Source: Crocodylus rhombifer
Lineage: Eukaryota > Chordata > Crocodylia > Crocodylidae
Assembly (NCBI GenBank): GCA_038503035.1
Contig: JAVSML010038921.1
Location: 1 to 64,000, forward strand
Length of the DNA: 64,000 nt
Direction of reading: 5' to 3'
Position numbers and translations under genes: made by a program. Below the pieces are notes generated by a model. It was not told the origin of the DNA. It was given only the letters and a program-made list of their open reading frames with translations, and did no database searches. Position 1 is the stretch's first letter; each line of letters starts with the position of its first letter. Shown piece after piece: positions 1 through 11,479 of this stretch.

Positions 1-770
1 CACCCCAATGCCGAGGGGCACTGTCTGCGGCTCCTTTTCCTCCCCTGCACCGCAGCCCAAGCTTCGCCGATGGTGCTGGTGTAATCGGCCCTGAGCCATG
101 TTATTATGCCATGGCCCGTTGTCTGGCTTTGGGGCCCTTTGCCATCTCCTCTCCCTCTCAGGGCTCCTCATCACCCCTCCTCACACTGAGCTCCTCACTA
201 CCCCCCTAACTCCGGGGCTCCTCACTACCCCCCTAACTCCGGGGCTCCTTGTCCCCTCTGGGGCCTCTCACCCCCTCTGGGCTTCCTGCCCTCTCTGGGC
301 CTATACCACGCTTCCCGCACTTCTCGCCCCGTCTGAGGCCTGTGTCGTGCTTTTCGCACTTCCCGCGTTCCCTTGCCCTCTTGGGGCCTATGCCGTGCTT
401 CTCACCCTCTCGGGCCTATACCATGCTTCTCGCGCTCCCTCGCCCTCTCGGGGCCTATGCCAAGCTTCCCACACTGCGCCGCGCCTCTCGCACTCGGGGC
501 TCAGGTGGCCCATAGCTGTGCCTGGCCCTCTGACCCTTCCTCCGGGTTGTGCGCCCCACTGGGCAACTGCCCTTGAGGGCTGGGGTCCCAACCCCACACA
601 TTGAGCGCTTCTCCGGCGCTCTCTCGCCATGCCCACTGTGGCACAAAATGCCATACTCCCCTGACACTGCTCACTGTGCCCCTAGTGGGCACCAAGAACC
701 CCCGGATTATTGGGGAGCTCCTGTGAGGCCTCCTCACACCCCTACAACCTCACCCGGTCCTCCGGTTTAA
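1..770. repeat. GC-rich minisatellite-like block
   Basis: The sequence is GC- and CpG-rich and internally repetitive. A 27-bp unit beginning CTCACTACCCCCCTAACTCC is duplicated in tandem near 195-248. Looser units built on GGGCCTATGCCGTGCTTCTC recur between about 297 and 470. Reading frames up to 168 codons cross it, but their residues only mirror the repeat (Leu/Pro/Thr runs). I see no gene here. It could be the inner part of an LTR-type element, because a TATA-bearing segment follows. Confidence 0.6.
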
Positions 771-1150
771 CCATAACAAAAATCATGAGCCAAGCAGCTG
801 CAACATAAACAAGAAGCCTACTGGCTTATAACCCAAAGCTTGCACTCACTAGGCTCTTTAGTCATGGCCTCTTCTAGCGTTCTCTCCCCTGCATCATTGC
901 AGCTGGTCTGTGTGGCCAGGCAGCAACCCTCTGCCCAGCCTGCTCAGCTCTCCCGCAGAGCTCCTGCTCCTGCAGCTGCCAGAGGGGATCTGGCTCTGGC
1001 CTTGGCCTTCTCTGTTTATAAAGGCCAGGCCCTGCCCCCTGGTGGTCAGCTGACCCACTCTGTTACCATGGTAACTCTCACCTGCTGCCCTGCTGAGTGT
1101 CGGCTTAGCCCATTCACTACCATTCAGTAGCAGGCACCCTCGTGCCCTGC
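771..1150 (+). other. Unassigned repeat-like segment with TATA box
   Basis: This segment joins the GC-rich block to an old CR1. It holds a TATA-like motif (TTTATAAAGGCC near 1014-1025) followed by a GC-rich stretch, and it ends near CTGCTACA just before CR1 sequence starts. It could be the end of an LTR or a DNA element that landed next to the CR1. No paired terminus was recognised. Confidence 0.3.
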
Positions 1151-1162
1151 TACACCTTCTTG

Positions 1163-3530
1163 GCAACTGACAAATTGGGGGATTGGGTCAAAAGAAATCT
1201 CATGGAGTTCAACAAAGAGAAGTGCAAAGTCCTGCACTGAGGATGGAAGAATCCAATGCACCAGCCAGACGGGGGACTGACTGGCTAAGCAGCAGCTGTG
1301 CAGAATAGGACCTGAGGGTTACAGTGAACAATAAGCTGGATACGAGTCAGCATCCCTTGTTGCCAAGAAGGCTAGCAGCTTAACAGGGCTGCATTAGTAG
1401 GAGTGTCATCAGCAGATTGAGGGAAGTAATTATTTTGCTATATTCTGCACTGGTAAGGCCACATCTAGGGTACTATGTCCAGGTTTGGACCTACTACAGA
1501 AAGGATTGTGGACAAGTTGGAAAGAGTCCAGTGAAGAACAACAAAAATGGTTTGGGGGATGTGGCACATGACTTGTGAGGAGGGGCTGAGGGAACTGAGT
1601 TTATTTAGTCTGCAGAAAAGAAGACTGAGGGAGATTTGAAAGCAGCCTTTAACTTTAAGGGTAGTTCCTGTTGGCTCTGGATTTAGAATCCAGATACCTT
1701 GTTTGGGGCAGGAGGACCCACCCTTAGACTGGTCAATAATAGGCAGATTTAATGATATACAGTGATAACAGAAAAAAGCAATACAAACAATCAAGTAATT
1801 CTCTATAGCTACCAAATCCTAGGACTTCCATCAGGGTCAAAGTACATACAGGATGCAGGATGCAGTCTTTACTTTGAGGCTCATTCTATTAAGTGTCTGA
1901 TGTCAGCAGTCTGGAGATGGGATGCTGAGGCCCACAGCCCCCCTCCAGTGGGGTGCATGAGACGGGCTGCTGGTATGCCTTCAGTCCATGGTGGCCTTGG
2001 GGACCCTTCCCAGGGGATGGAGCTAGATTGGTTCCAGTGGTGACAGATACAGAACAAGGAGCAATGGTCTCAAGCTGCAGCAAGGGAGGTTTAGATTGGA
2101 TATTAGGAAAAAACTCTGTCACTAGGTAGGTGGTAAAGCACTGGAATGGGTTACCTAGAGCGGTGGTAGAATCTCCATCTTGGGAGGCTTTTAAACCCAC
2201 CTAGATAAGACCTTGGCTGGAATGATCTAGTTGGGGATGGTCCTGCTTTGAGCAGGGGTTTGGACTAGATCAGTGGTCACCAACCAGTCAATCAGGGTTG
2301 ACTGGTGAGTCCTGGAGGATCTTGCAGTCGATCCTGGGCTGTGTGGGGGCTGAGCGTGTGTGCATGTGCACGTGCACCCACCCCCGCAGCCCAGCAGGTC
2401 AGTCAGTGGGGGAAGGGAAGTGTTAGGGGCCAGATCGAGGCCTCTGCGGTGAGTGACATAGTGCAGGACAATCCCGGTGAGTCCAGCAAGGTAGGTGGTG
2501 GGAGGATCAAGCAGCTCACCCAAGGGTGGGGCGGGTGGGAGGCTTCTATCACTGTGTGCATCCCGGTGGAGGTCCCAGACAGCATCTGTGCCCTGAACCC
2601 CGCTGCAGCTGGCCTGGGAGCAGCCTGACGCCACATGCATCCCACCCTGGGCTGAGCCTTGTCCCCTGACTGCCCAGCGACTAGACACATAGCGTCAGGC
2701 TGGTCTCAGGCCATCTGCAGCGTGGCTTGGGGCGCAAAGCCAAGCCTGCAGTGGAAGTCACCTCTGCCCCCTCCTCTAAATGCAGAGCAGTGTGGGTGGC
2801 TGCAGCAGGGGTGACAGGGAGTGGCGCTGGAGCAGAGACAGGCGCTGCACAGCTAGGGAGAGGTAGGACAAAGCTGCGAGTGGCTCATACAGGGGGTGCA
2901 GGGGGGGATATGAAGCCTGGGAGGGCGCGGGGGTGCATGTCCCTGGAATTGCATGGGGCAGGGTGGGGCAGGCTGCAGCTGCTGGCTGGGGCAGGCTGTT
3001 CCCAGCAGGGGCAGGGGTAGTGCTGTGTTTGGGCCAGGAAGCAGCAGCGGCTGCATACCCTCTGTGCCCTCCTGGGCTGCATGCCTACACTTTTTGTGCC
3101 CTTGGATGAGCTATTTGTGGCTCCATCCCACTCTGCCCCAGCTGTGTAAGGTCTACCCCTGCTCTATCCCCATTCCCTCCCTCACTGCCGTTGGAGGGGT
3201 GGGGTAGATCAAGGCTGCAGTGGTGAGAGAGGGAATGGGCCCTCGATCTGCTTCCCCATGGCCCTTTCCTTTCCACCCACTCCTTCCCCAACAGACTTAC
3301 CTGCTGGGGCACACACCTCCAAATAATTTTTTCTCCTTCTGCCCCAGTCTGCCCTGCCACCTTTCCTCTCCACAGACTTACCTGCTGGGCAGGGGGTGGG
3401 GTAGATTGTGAGTTCCTTTGAAATTCCAAAAGTGACTTCTGACTTTAAAAGGTTGGAGACCGTGGGACTAGATGATATCCTGAGGTCCCTTTGAACCCTA
3501 ATTTTCTATAGTTCTATGATTCTATGACTC
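1163..3530 (+). mobile_element. Old CR1 LINE 3' fragment, interrupted twice
   Basis: Degenerate CR1 ORF2 and 3'-end sequence is recognisable at about 1163-1645 (for example AACAAAGAGAAGTGCAAAGT and ACTGAGTTTATTTAGTCTGC). It resumes at about 2005-2270 and again at 3466-3530. The last piece ends in CTATGATTCTATGA, the octamer-type CR1 tail. The first gap (about 1646-2004) holds unrelated sequence of unknown origin. The second gap is a hAT element with a target-site duplication. The reading frame is thoroughly broken, so this is a fossil copy. Confidence 0.75.
2271..3465. mobile_element. Non-autonomous hAT (Charlie-like) transposon, copy 1
   Basis: The left end reads CAGTGGTCACCAACC. The right end, read in reverse, gives CCACGGTCTCCAACC. 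These form the imperfect terminal inverted repeat typical of hAT-Charlie elements. The flanks carry a perfect 8-bp target duplication, GACTAGAT, at 2263-2270 and 3466-3473, which interrupts a CR1 tail. The GC-rich interior has no transposase reading frame. A shorter relative lies at 19809-20500. Confidence 0.85.
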
Positions 3531-4327
3531 TTCTACATGAAAATCATGCCATTGGTATACCTATTTGTTGCCATATCATTGCATTGTTCTTTCAGTACAT
3601 CCATCTCTAGTTTGGACATGTCCATGCAAGATCCCAAATCCATGGTGCTGAAGAATATGTACTGGTTTTTATCAGCTCATAATAAGATAAAATGTAGTGA
3701 TTTTTTTTTACCTCTATCCAGTGCAATAGTATGAAATATTTGCATGAACTGTGGCAGGTTTCTAAAGAGCTGATGTAGCATGCTTGCAAGCTGTTTGTAC
3801 TTCACAACATAGTGGTTTAACATAACCAGCTTCACTGTCATAAAAACCAAGGAAGCTGGATATTTTTAGTAGCACTTACAGTATTGCTATGAAAGTACAG
3901 AAACTGGCCCTGCATCAATTTCCATTATGAGACTTACTCCTTCCCTTGTAAACAAGTCCAAATAACATTTATTGTCTTCTAACTTTAAATAATTGTAGAG
4001 CTACAGTAACATTCTCTGTAGACTCTGTATTCATCAGCATACAGATGATAACATCCGGTGTTATTACCCTTGTTGATTGGTAGTGTGAGATTTGCATTGA
4101 ACTGCTCTTTTTTTTTAATCTGTCCTGATACCTTGCACTTTTTACAGGATTTATCTTTAAACCAATATTCATTGCACTGTAGAACTTTTTCCCCATAATG
4201 AAAATAGACTTTCAGTGGTGTTCAGACAATGCTCTCTATGACTTTACAGTTTCTAAATTGCATTGATTACATGGTGTTGTTTAGAGTTCACCATTGGTGC
4301 AGTAATTTGGGTATTCCCTTTTATCTG
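3531..4327. other. No gene seen (AT-rich spacer)
   Basis: Ordinary AT-rich sequence. The longest reading frames are 60-75 codons and have no recognisable motif. No RNA gene or repeat family was recognised. Confidence 0.5.
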
Positions 4328-4800
4328 CCTGGACCATGTCCAGATGAGTGTGGAAGTTTAGTTCTCTGGGGACAGCTAGCAGGGGCACACCTTGTGCTGC
4401 TGCTAGTTGTCTGTGGGGAATGCCCATGCCATGCGTGCTATGACATGCAGCAGATTACCCCGGGTGAGGTAGGGAAGACTGGGGCCAGCACTGGGCTTGC
4501 CCCAACAGCCTTACTTGGGTCCCTGGGGGCCTCCCAGGGCTGCAGCAGTGGCAATCCTGCCACATATTAGAGTCTGACTGGCAGCCACAGTGTGGCTTCA
4601 GCTCCCCAGGCTGCCCCTGCATGCACCTCCACTTTTTTTGTTTGCACGGTTTTATTTTTTGACCTCTAGATATCCAGGAGTCAACTCCTGCCCCCCACCT
4701 CCCATGCTGCTCCCCTGCAGCATGGAAAAGAGTTGTACATCCAGTATATGGTGCCACAGACATATACCGCACAGCCATACTTGTCTGGATGTGGCCCTGG
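4328..4800. mobile_element. MITE family A, copy 1
   Basis: The left end carries CCATGTCCAGATGAGTGTGG. The right end in reverse reads CCACATCCAGACAAGTATGG, giving terminal inverted repeats of about 20 bp. The interior shares blocks (GGGCCTCCCAGGGCTGCAGC-type, CTCCACTTTTTTTG-type) with copies at 19283, 32403 and 47583. No coding capacity. The exact target duplication is unclear for this copy. Confidence 0.7.
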
Positions 4801-5056
4801 TAAGCAATTTACTCACAGTCCCAGTGACTACAAGCTGCCACTTCCTTTTACTTTCACTTGTCCTTTATAGTCGCTCTGTGTTCTTGGTTATGATTGCATT
4901 TTCAGTTATCACCTGTTGTCTTTTCTTGTTCACATACTCTAAAAACAATATGAAGAAGCCCCACAAAAACTTGCAAGGCCTACATATTGCTTCTTTGGCT
5001 GGCTTCTCTCAACTTGTCAAGGTTCACACCCCTTTTCAAGAGAAGCACTGCTTTGT

Positions 5057-5809
5057 AAGGCTGTGGGCAGCTTCAGTTTTATTCGGCGGAAATTCAATCT
5101 GATTCAGCAGCTGAATCTCCACATCCGAATTGAATCTCTGTGAATTGAATCGGAACCCCCCGAATCTATTTGGAAAGATTTGATAATTCAGATATAGACA
5201 CAGCTTTAAATGTTTTTATACATACCTCAAAGTACCAGGCAGCTCATTAATGCTGAGATGCTGGGGTAGACGGAGTGTCTTATGGGAGCACGGGGGGAGG
5301 GAGGGCCCAATATTCTCAGCAGTGGACCCAGAAGTGGACCAGAAGCATTTCCGGTCAACTTTTGGGTCCGCCAGGGAGTGCGTGGGAGCCCCCCCCCAGG
5401 ATGAGCAACCAGTGCCTTCTCGGTCTGGGGGGACACCCAGGGTCCCCCCACAGCTGATCTCTGAGCTTGGTGGGGGGGCCTGCGTACTCAGCAGCAGACC
5501 CAGAAGTGGACTGGAAGTACTTCAGGTCCACTTCTGGGTTCACCATTGAGCACGCAGGGGCCCCCGCTGCACTCCGCCCACCCCACCATGGCAGCATTCA
5601 TGAGCTGTGCCTGGTATCTTGAGGTATGTTAAAAATTTTTTAAAGCTGTCTCTATGGCCGAATCACTGATTCTCCAAATCAGCATCGAACCTTCAGAATT
5701 CGGATTTGGCCAAATTGAATCAGGACAATGATCCAAATCACCTAATCGAGTTACTCCCCCGATTTGGGCTAAATCTGAATTGAATACAGCCCATTTCGCA
5801 CACCCCTAC
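5057..5809. mobile_element. hAT-like MITE family B, copy 1
   Basis: The ends are rich in GAATC/GATTC words (for example TGATTCAGCAGCTGAATC near 5100-5117). The right terminus in reverse reads AGGGGTGTGCGAAATGGG. The flanks carry a near-perfect 8-bp duplication: TGCTTTGT at 5049-5056 and TGCTCTGT at 5810-5817. The interior is GC-rich with no transposase. A second copy with the same end sequences lies at 41451-42359. Confidence 0.75.
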
Positions 5810-5817
5810 TGCTCTGT

Positions 5818-6639
5818 AACTCACCAAGAAGAAACCTAATTCAGTTTCTGTCTCCTGAGGGACTCCACTGAAGCCAGCCCTGCCTTAGCTCCACAAGTCA
5901 CAAGCCTGGCTTTTCTTTGTCTCTGGCTTCCCCAACTATCCATAGCACTACCACCTCTGAGGAGTCCTTTCAGCTCCCAAGAACATGGGGTATTTTTATC
6001 TCCAAAGTGGGGTGGGGCAGAGAAGCAGAAGAGGAATAGGGTAGAGGGCTGACATCCCAAACAACATAGCAGACTGCTCAGCTCCCAAACAGTCCTTATT
6101 GTGCCACTGCAGTTCCCTCTGTCGTTCCTTGGCCTCCACTCTGTTCTTCCAGGGACAACTTCTTTCTCTCTTTCTGTCTGACCTCCCTCTCTCCCTGGGA
6201 CTAATTGCATAGGGCCAGGATGGAAGTTTTTCTCCCCTACTGGTACATGTTAGGGTTCCCTCCACCCCAGCCTTCCTCAGCCAAGGCTGGGGACTTTGAT
6301 TTGTGTTAATGCTCCTGCTGGTTCTTTAAACCCAGAGGTTCCTGGTTAGAAGGCCTTGCCCCCCCACTCAGGGTCACACTGATCATCTTATGTGTGGTAA
6401 GGAAGGAACCAGGACCTCAGGATCAGATTAGTACGGATTCTAGGGGGTTTTTTCCTTCCTCTGTAGCTGGGGCCACAGCCATCTACCTGGGATCTCTCAA
6501 GCATATATTAACAACCTTTGCAGCAGTTGGACGTTAGCCACCATGGCCCTCCTGCTTTACCTGTGGCAAGTTAGGGTGTTATGTATTGGATTGTGTGTCA
6601 GGGTTGACAATGCAGTTTTGCTAATAAGCTAGACAAAAG
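5818..6639. other. No gene seen
   Basis: Mixed-composition sequence. Two overlapping minus-strand frames of 124 and 89 codons (5836-6265) have no recognisable domain and no splice or promoter context. I do not support them as genes. Confidence 0.45.
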
Positions 6640-6944
6640 GCGCATTTGTACACATGCTTGCACTGCAGTGCTGGGCGCTTTTAAAAGCGCCCGGCGCTGC
6701 AGCGCATGCATTTATATAGATGACAAAATGCACATCAGCGCTGAGAAAATGGCAGCAGTGCACTCTTGAACTAAAACACATCAAAGGTGTTTTAGTACAA
6801 AAGTGCACCACCACCTTTTTCTTAGTGTTGATGCACATTTTATCATTTTATACAAATGGACATCATGCAGCACCAGGTATTTCTGTTTGCATGCGCTGGA
6901 TCTCCGGCATGCCAGAGCAGACAAGTATATGTGTATAAATGCCC
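6640..6944. mobile_element. Palindromic MITE family C, copy 1
   Basis: Left end GGCGCATTTGTACACATGCT pairs with the right end, which in reverse reads GGGCATTTATACACATATAC. Inside is a perfect 20-nt palindrome at 6673-6692 (GGGCGCTTTTAAAAGCGCCC). A second hairpin is built on ACTAAAACAC / GTGTTTTAGT (about 6770-6797). A partial relative lies at about 27020-27195. No coding capacity. Confidence 0.7.
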
Positions 6945-6984
6945 AAGGTGTGTATAGGATTGTTTGAATAGAGATGATCCTGAC

Positions 6985-7060
6985 TAAGCAGTGTGGGGCG
7001 GGGGAGTTGGACTAGACGACTTCTGGAGGTCCCTTCCAGCCCTACTTCTCTGACTTTCTC
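6985..7060 (+). mobile_element. CR1 3'-end fragment
   Basis: GTTGGACTAGACGACTTCTG followed by GAGGTCCCTTCCAGCCCTAC is the conserved CR1 3' untranslated end. It is 5'-truncated to under 100 bp. Confidence 0.7.
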
Positions 7061-8400
7061 TCCAGCTCCCTGGGATGACCCTTTAATCCCCAGCTCTCTC
7101 AGAACCTCTCTCTCCTCCAACAGACAGCCACATTTGTAACACAACTATAGTATTAATTCAAGGGCTAACACTCATCAAATCACATGAAGCATAACCTTAG
7201 GGGAACCGTGGGAGCAGTCTCTGTGGCCTGGTGCTAAGCCTAGACTGCTGTCTCCCCCGGGATAAAAATGGCATCTAACTGTCCTACTTGTGAAACTATT
7301 TACATCAACAAATCTCGCACTGAGCCCCCCTCCCTGACCCCCTAAATGTTCCCCACTAGAACTGCAAGCTAGAATGCAGCCCACTTAGCCTCTTTCATCA
7401 CACAGCTACTAAAGCAGAGAGCACAGTGGGCACTTTAGAGACTTTGCATCATTTTTATTCCTAGACCCCACATTCTCCTTTCCCAAAATCAAATCCCTAG
7501 ATACCTGCACCAGTTCTGAGTGGGGCCTAAGAGAAGTGGGTGAATATTTCTGACTCCTCATATCCCACATCAGCCATGTATGTGTGGATTTGGAGGGCAT
7601 GATCAGACATGCTGTTGTTGCTGTCAGTTGATTTAACACCCATTTATCTCCCAACCCACATTCACAGAGTCTGGATTTGGAGGGTTTATTAATATGGCGT
7701 ATACTATAAAGTACTTGTCAGCGTCAAGGAAAAATTATTTTTTTTCAGTTGTATAATACACCTGGCTTGGGAATGTGTAAAATTTTTTGTGTCTGAGAGC
7801 ACTGAAATAAGGTCATGTTAATATGATCATTGTTCTGTCGCTGTAACTATAGCATGTAAATATATCTCTTGTGTGTTCAATTTCCACAGATCTGGTGAAG
7901 CCCAATTGAATCCACAGCTTGTGATAAAAAAAATGCTTTTACCTGAGGAAACTGAAGTCTGTAACACCCAAGGATTGTGATTTTAAAAGAAATAAATAAA
8001 AAATTGCTATGTTATCTTTGTATACAGTTCTCTCTTGCAGTACTGTAGGGGAGGAGAATGATCACTTTAATAATAATAATAAACAGATAGAAAGACAGAT
8101 GCACAGAAAGAAAGGGAAACAGCTGTTATAAGAACCCAAGTTCTAGCCAACCTCAGCTCAATATTTATGGATTACTAAAGCTACACTATAAATCTTTAAC
8201 CTCTAAACAACTTCAGACCTAGAAACAAAAGACTTAAGACATGACTCCTATTACCCTCTTGCTCTAAACCACTAAACTTCATTCCTACCCAGTCCAGGAA
8301 CAAGCAATAGTGCAATTGATGGGGGCAGCAGCCTGGGCACTTCCCTTGTGGGGATGTACAATAGCGGTGAGTGTGTTTACTGCAATCAGCCCTGAAGCAG
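7061..8400. other. No gene seen
   Basis: Ordinary AT-leaning sequence. It contains a short (AAT)n run near 8069-8084. Frames do not exceed 81 codons and none resembles a known domain. Confidence 0.45.
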
Positions 8401-8580
8401 CCAGTACTGTCCCAGGCACTGCACAACTGCCCTAGGTGTGGAGCCACTGAGCTACACTTCTGGAAACAAGGTTAACACATGGTGGAAATATTGCAAACAA
8501 CAGCTTTGGTTGGTTCCTTGAACACTCCTTCATACCCTTCTGGGCACCAAAGAATACCTCTTGTGGCCTAGTGCTTAGAT

Positions 8581-8820
8581 CAGGGGTGGGCAAAAAACAG
8601 CCTGCAGGTTGCATCCAGCCCATGGAGGGGCTTTGTCTGGCCTGTGGCAGGTCCCTTGGTCTTGCCTGGGCCAGGCGCTGCCCAGCCGTGGCATTTCCTG
8701 CCCCCTGGGCACGCAGCGGGGCTAGGGCAGCTCCATGGCTGGCCTGCCTTTGTAGGCAGCCCAGGCAGTGGTGGCTGCCTTATTTGGCTCCCAACAAGGC
8801 AAGACACAGTTGTCAAAATG
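8581..8820 (+). mobile_element. hAT terminal fragment, family D (left arm of inverted pair)
   Basis: Starts CAGGGGTGGGCAAAAAACAG, a Charlie-type hAT end, and continues for about 240 bp. The sequence matches, in opposite orientation, the block ending at 12399. The 14 bases just outside (8567-8580, CCTAGTGCTTAGAT) recur as an exact reverse complement at 12400-12413. The flank itself resembles the head of a tRNA-derived SINE. Confidence 0.7.
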
Positions 8821-9990
8821 GAAAAATAATCTAAAAAAATCCATCTTGTGAAGTGCTTCACTTCCTGTGTGACAACTCGTGAGATGGTTGAAAATATTTT
8901 CAGTCTTGTACCTTTCCTTCCTCATCCCTTATTCTCTGGTCAGGAAACACAAACATGGAAAGCTTTACTTAGCTTTGTGGAAAGGTGTTGTGGATTTTTC
9001 AGCTTAAGGTGGTAAAGCTGATTGCATTTGCTTTTTCCAGGTAATGTAAAAATTGGTGGTGCTAATACTTTAATAGGGCCATGGCAAAGTTTTCTTCTCC
9101 ATATATATGTAGCAGCCACTAGCATCTGGAGGGAGCCTGATCAAACTAGACAGGACCCTGATCACTTTTATACATTCTTGGTGGGAATAAGTCACTAAAT
9201 GTAGACATCTCTAATAGCTGTTTCATAGCACAGATATACCACCACCTAAGTACAAAGGTCAGCATCAGGGACTGCAATGCAGTGTACATTTGCCAGCTTC
9301 CATTACCATGCCTTCTAGTAGCAAGTGATTTAAAACACATGCCACCAGTGAACTGAAACAGCAAGCAAGTTCTGTCTTCCAATTACATCTTTCAGTCAAT
9401 TACACCTCTAGAAAACCTGTCTGATAGTCAGTATAGCTACATACTTTGTTGATTAATGGAATCTTATTTATGTCAAAGGTTGATGATTTGTGCAGGTTGC
9501 ACCATAAAGTTCAGCTAAATAGATTTATTCCTTAGATTGGGGAAGGGACACTTTCTCTCTCAGCAGATAGGAAAAAGATGCAAAGTTGCAGTGTTGTTTT
9601 CTTTCTGTCCTGTGCAGAGTTTTGTAAAGATAACAGATATGGACAAAAAAAAAATCCACCAAGATTTTTTTTTAAGGGTAAAAGAGGAATAAATTGGGAT
9701 CAAAGCTATGAAAGGAAGTTGTTATTTAAATTTGGATAGTTTAGAAGGACGATAATGAAACTAAAGTGGATTTTGTTTGAGTGTTTTGTTTGACTTTATG
9801 TCAGTTAAATAAGAGGTGCTTGAAAATGTGTTTGTGTTTTGAATTAATCTAGAAAACAGGGAGGTGCAATTCCTCCTGTACATCTGTTTGGGAAAGGGGC
9901 TATGGTTCTGGCAGACAGAAGGGAAAGACTGTATGGGGGGGGGGGGGTTTCCAGCTAATATGTTTGAGTTCAAAGCCTGTGAAGCTGTTC
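8821..9990. other. No gene seen
   Basis: AT-rich sequence with a poly-G run (12-13 G) near 9936-9948 and poly-A/T runs near 9646-9674. No supported gene. Confidence 0.45.
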
Positions 9991-10194
9991 TGCTGTCTGG
10001 AAAAAGGGGGAAGCTCTCTTTCAGAGGGAGATTTAGTCCACATGTATGAGTTGCATATTCCACTGGGGGTTTCTTCCAGTTCAAGGTCATCAATAGGAAG
10101 TCTTCAAGGAATCCAGAGAGCCAGCAAGGATATTAGGATGCAAATCATAGATTACCAGAAGTTTGGTCAAGTTAAGCCTTTAAACTGTGCCTGG

Positions 10195-10265
10195 TTTCTG
10201 AGAGCTGAACTAGACGACCTTCATGCGGTCCCTTCCAGCCCTACTTTCCTGTCATCCTATTCTAG
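10195..10265 (+). mobile_element. CR1 3'-end fragment
   Basis: AACTAGACGACCTTCATGCG followed by GTCCCTTCCAGCCCTACTTT and a CCTATTCTA tail matches the CR1 3' terminus. It is severely truncated. Confidence 0.65.
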
Positions 10266-10699
10266 GTGAGAAGGATTATCTATGTTAGAGATTACTGCAT
10301 AAGATGAGCCACATCAATTTTTATGTGCAATGTGGGACTTATGCTGGTACAGAACATCTCTGCTGAAATATAACTGTAAGAGGCCACCTTCTTTCCTTGA
10401 GCTCCTGTGGTGGCTTTTTGAGGTCCTCCCTCCCTAGCGAATAGGGCCCTTGTGGAGAGTTAGATGGTTAAGGATAGACACACAAAAAGTCAGTATGCGA
10501 AGTAGGGAGCCACTTAACCTAGCCAGGAGGAAACCCTTCACAGAACTAATCCCCTACTAAGAAGGCAGACTCTGTTTTCATTCAGGTGCATCTTCTTTTG
10601 GAGATAAGTGTCTAACAGTCCTTTCTCAGTAAAACCAAGGAGAAGGAATGTCACTCCCCACTTTCTTACCAGTAACAGTATTTAGAGCTCTTCCCTGGG

Positions 10700-10797
10700 A
10701 GAATGGATATCTGGCTTCAAAACCTTGTCTGAGTTGAGCAGGGAGTTAAAGTCAGTCCTCCCACCACCTAGTGCCTTAGCCACTAAGCTATTGGATA
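10700..10797 (-). mobile_element. tRNA-derived SINE remnant
   Basis: Read on the minus strand this has TAGCTTAGTGGCTAAGGCAC, a good tRNA-type A box. About 60 bases on is a degenerate B-box-like GGTTTTGAAGCC. This pattern suggests an old MIR/CORE-like SINE. The family is not certain. Confidence 0.45.
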
Positions 10798-11084
10798 TTG
10801 AGAGGTGTGTGCCAGTGAAGCAAGAACTGATCTCTCAGATATAGTGTCTCTCAGATGGTTGCCATCTTGGAACTGGAAGTCCCTCCCCTTGCCCCCAGAA
10901 GTACTCCTTTTGGGAAGGAGGCCTGCCATCTTGGAATCAGAAAAAAAAATGCTAAAAAATCAAAAATCCACAATAACATATTTTAATTTTATTTAAAAAA
11001 AAATTGTCCTGATTTGTGTGTGTTTTCATTGTGTATATAGAGGTGATTGCATAATGGCTAAAATGAAGTCTTACTCTTGTATAT

Positions 11085-11320
11085 TGCGGGTGGTTATGGG
11101 TGGGTGGGCGGGCATGGGGTTTGTGGGGGATTGTGGGGGCATGTGTATGTGCAGTGTGAGGGTATGTGTGGATATGGGTGGGTGGGTATGGGGGTTTTGT
11201 GGGGATGTGTGGGTGGCTGGGTATGGGGATTGTGGGAGGGGTATGGAGGAGGAGGTTTGTTGGGGGTGTGTGTGTGGGTGCATGTATATGGTGGGGTGTA
11301 TATATGTAGCAGTGAACCAA
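11085..11320 (+). repeat. G-rich degenerate tandem repeat
   Basis: Irregular repeats of GGGTGGGTGGG, GTGGGGG and TATGGGG words run for about 235 bp, with almost all G on the plus strand. A 321-codon frame crosses the tract, but its composition (Gly/Val/Cys/Trp) simply reflects the repeat. Multiple runs of three or more G make G-quadruplex formation plausible. Confidence 0.7.
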
Positions 11321-11479
11321 GATCTCTCCAGAGGCACACAGGTGTATGTGTGGGTGGTTGCAGTGTTTGTGGATTGTTTGATTGTCTATGATGGGTTTGT
11401 GAGGGAAAGTTTGAGGGTATGGTGGGGTATACATGGGAGCCTCCTGTGCATGACCCCCAAGCTGGTCAGGACCTGTCCC

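Noticed and set aside
98..604. 168-codon Leu/Pro-rich frame
   Set aside because: Residues follow the minisatellite unit; overlapping frames in both strands are equally open because of GC content.
5836..6265. 124- and 89-codon minus-strand frames
   Set aside because: Overlapping, no recognisable motif, no splice or promoter context.
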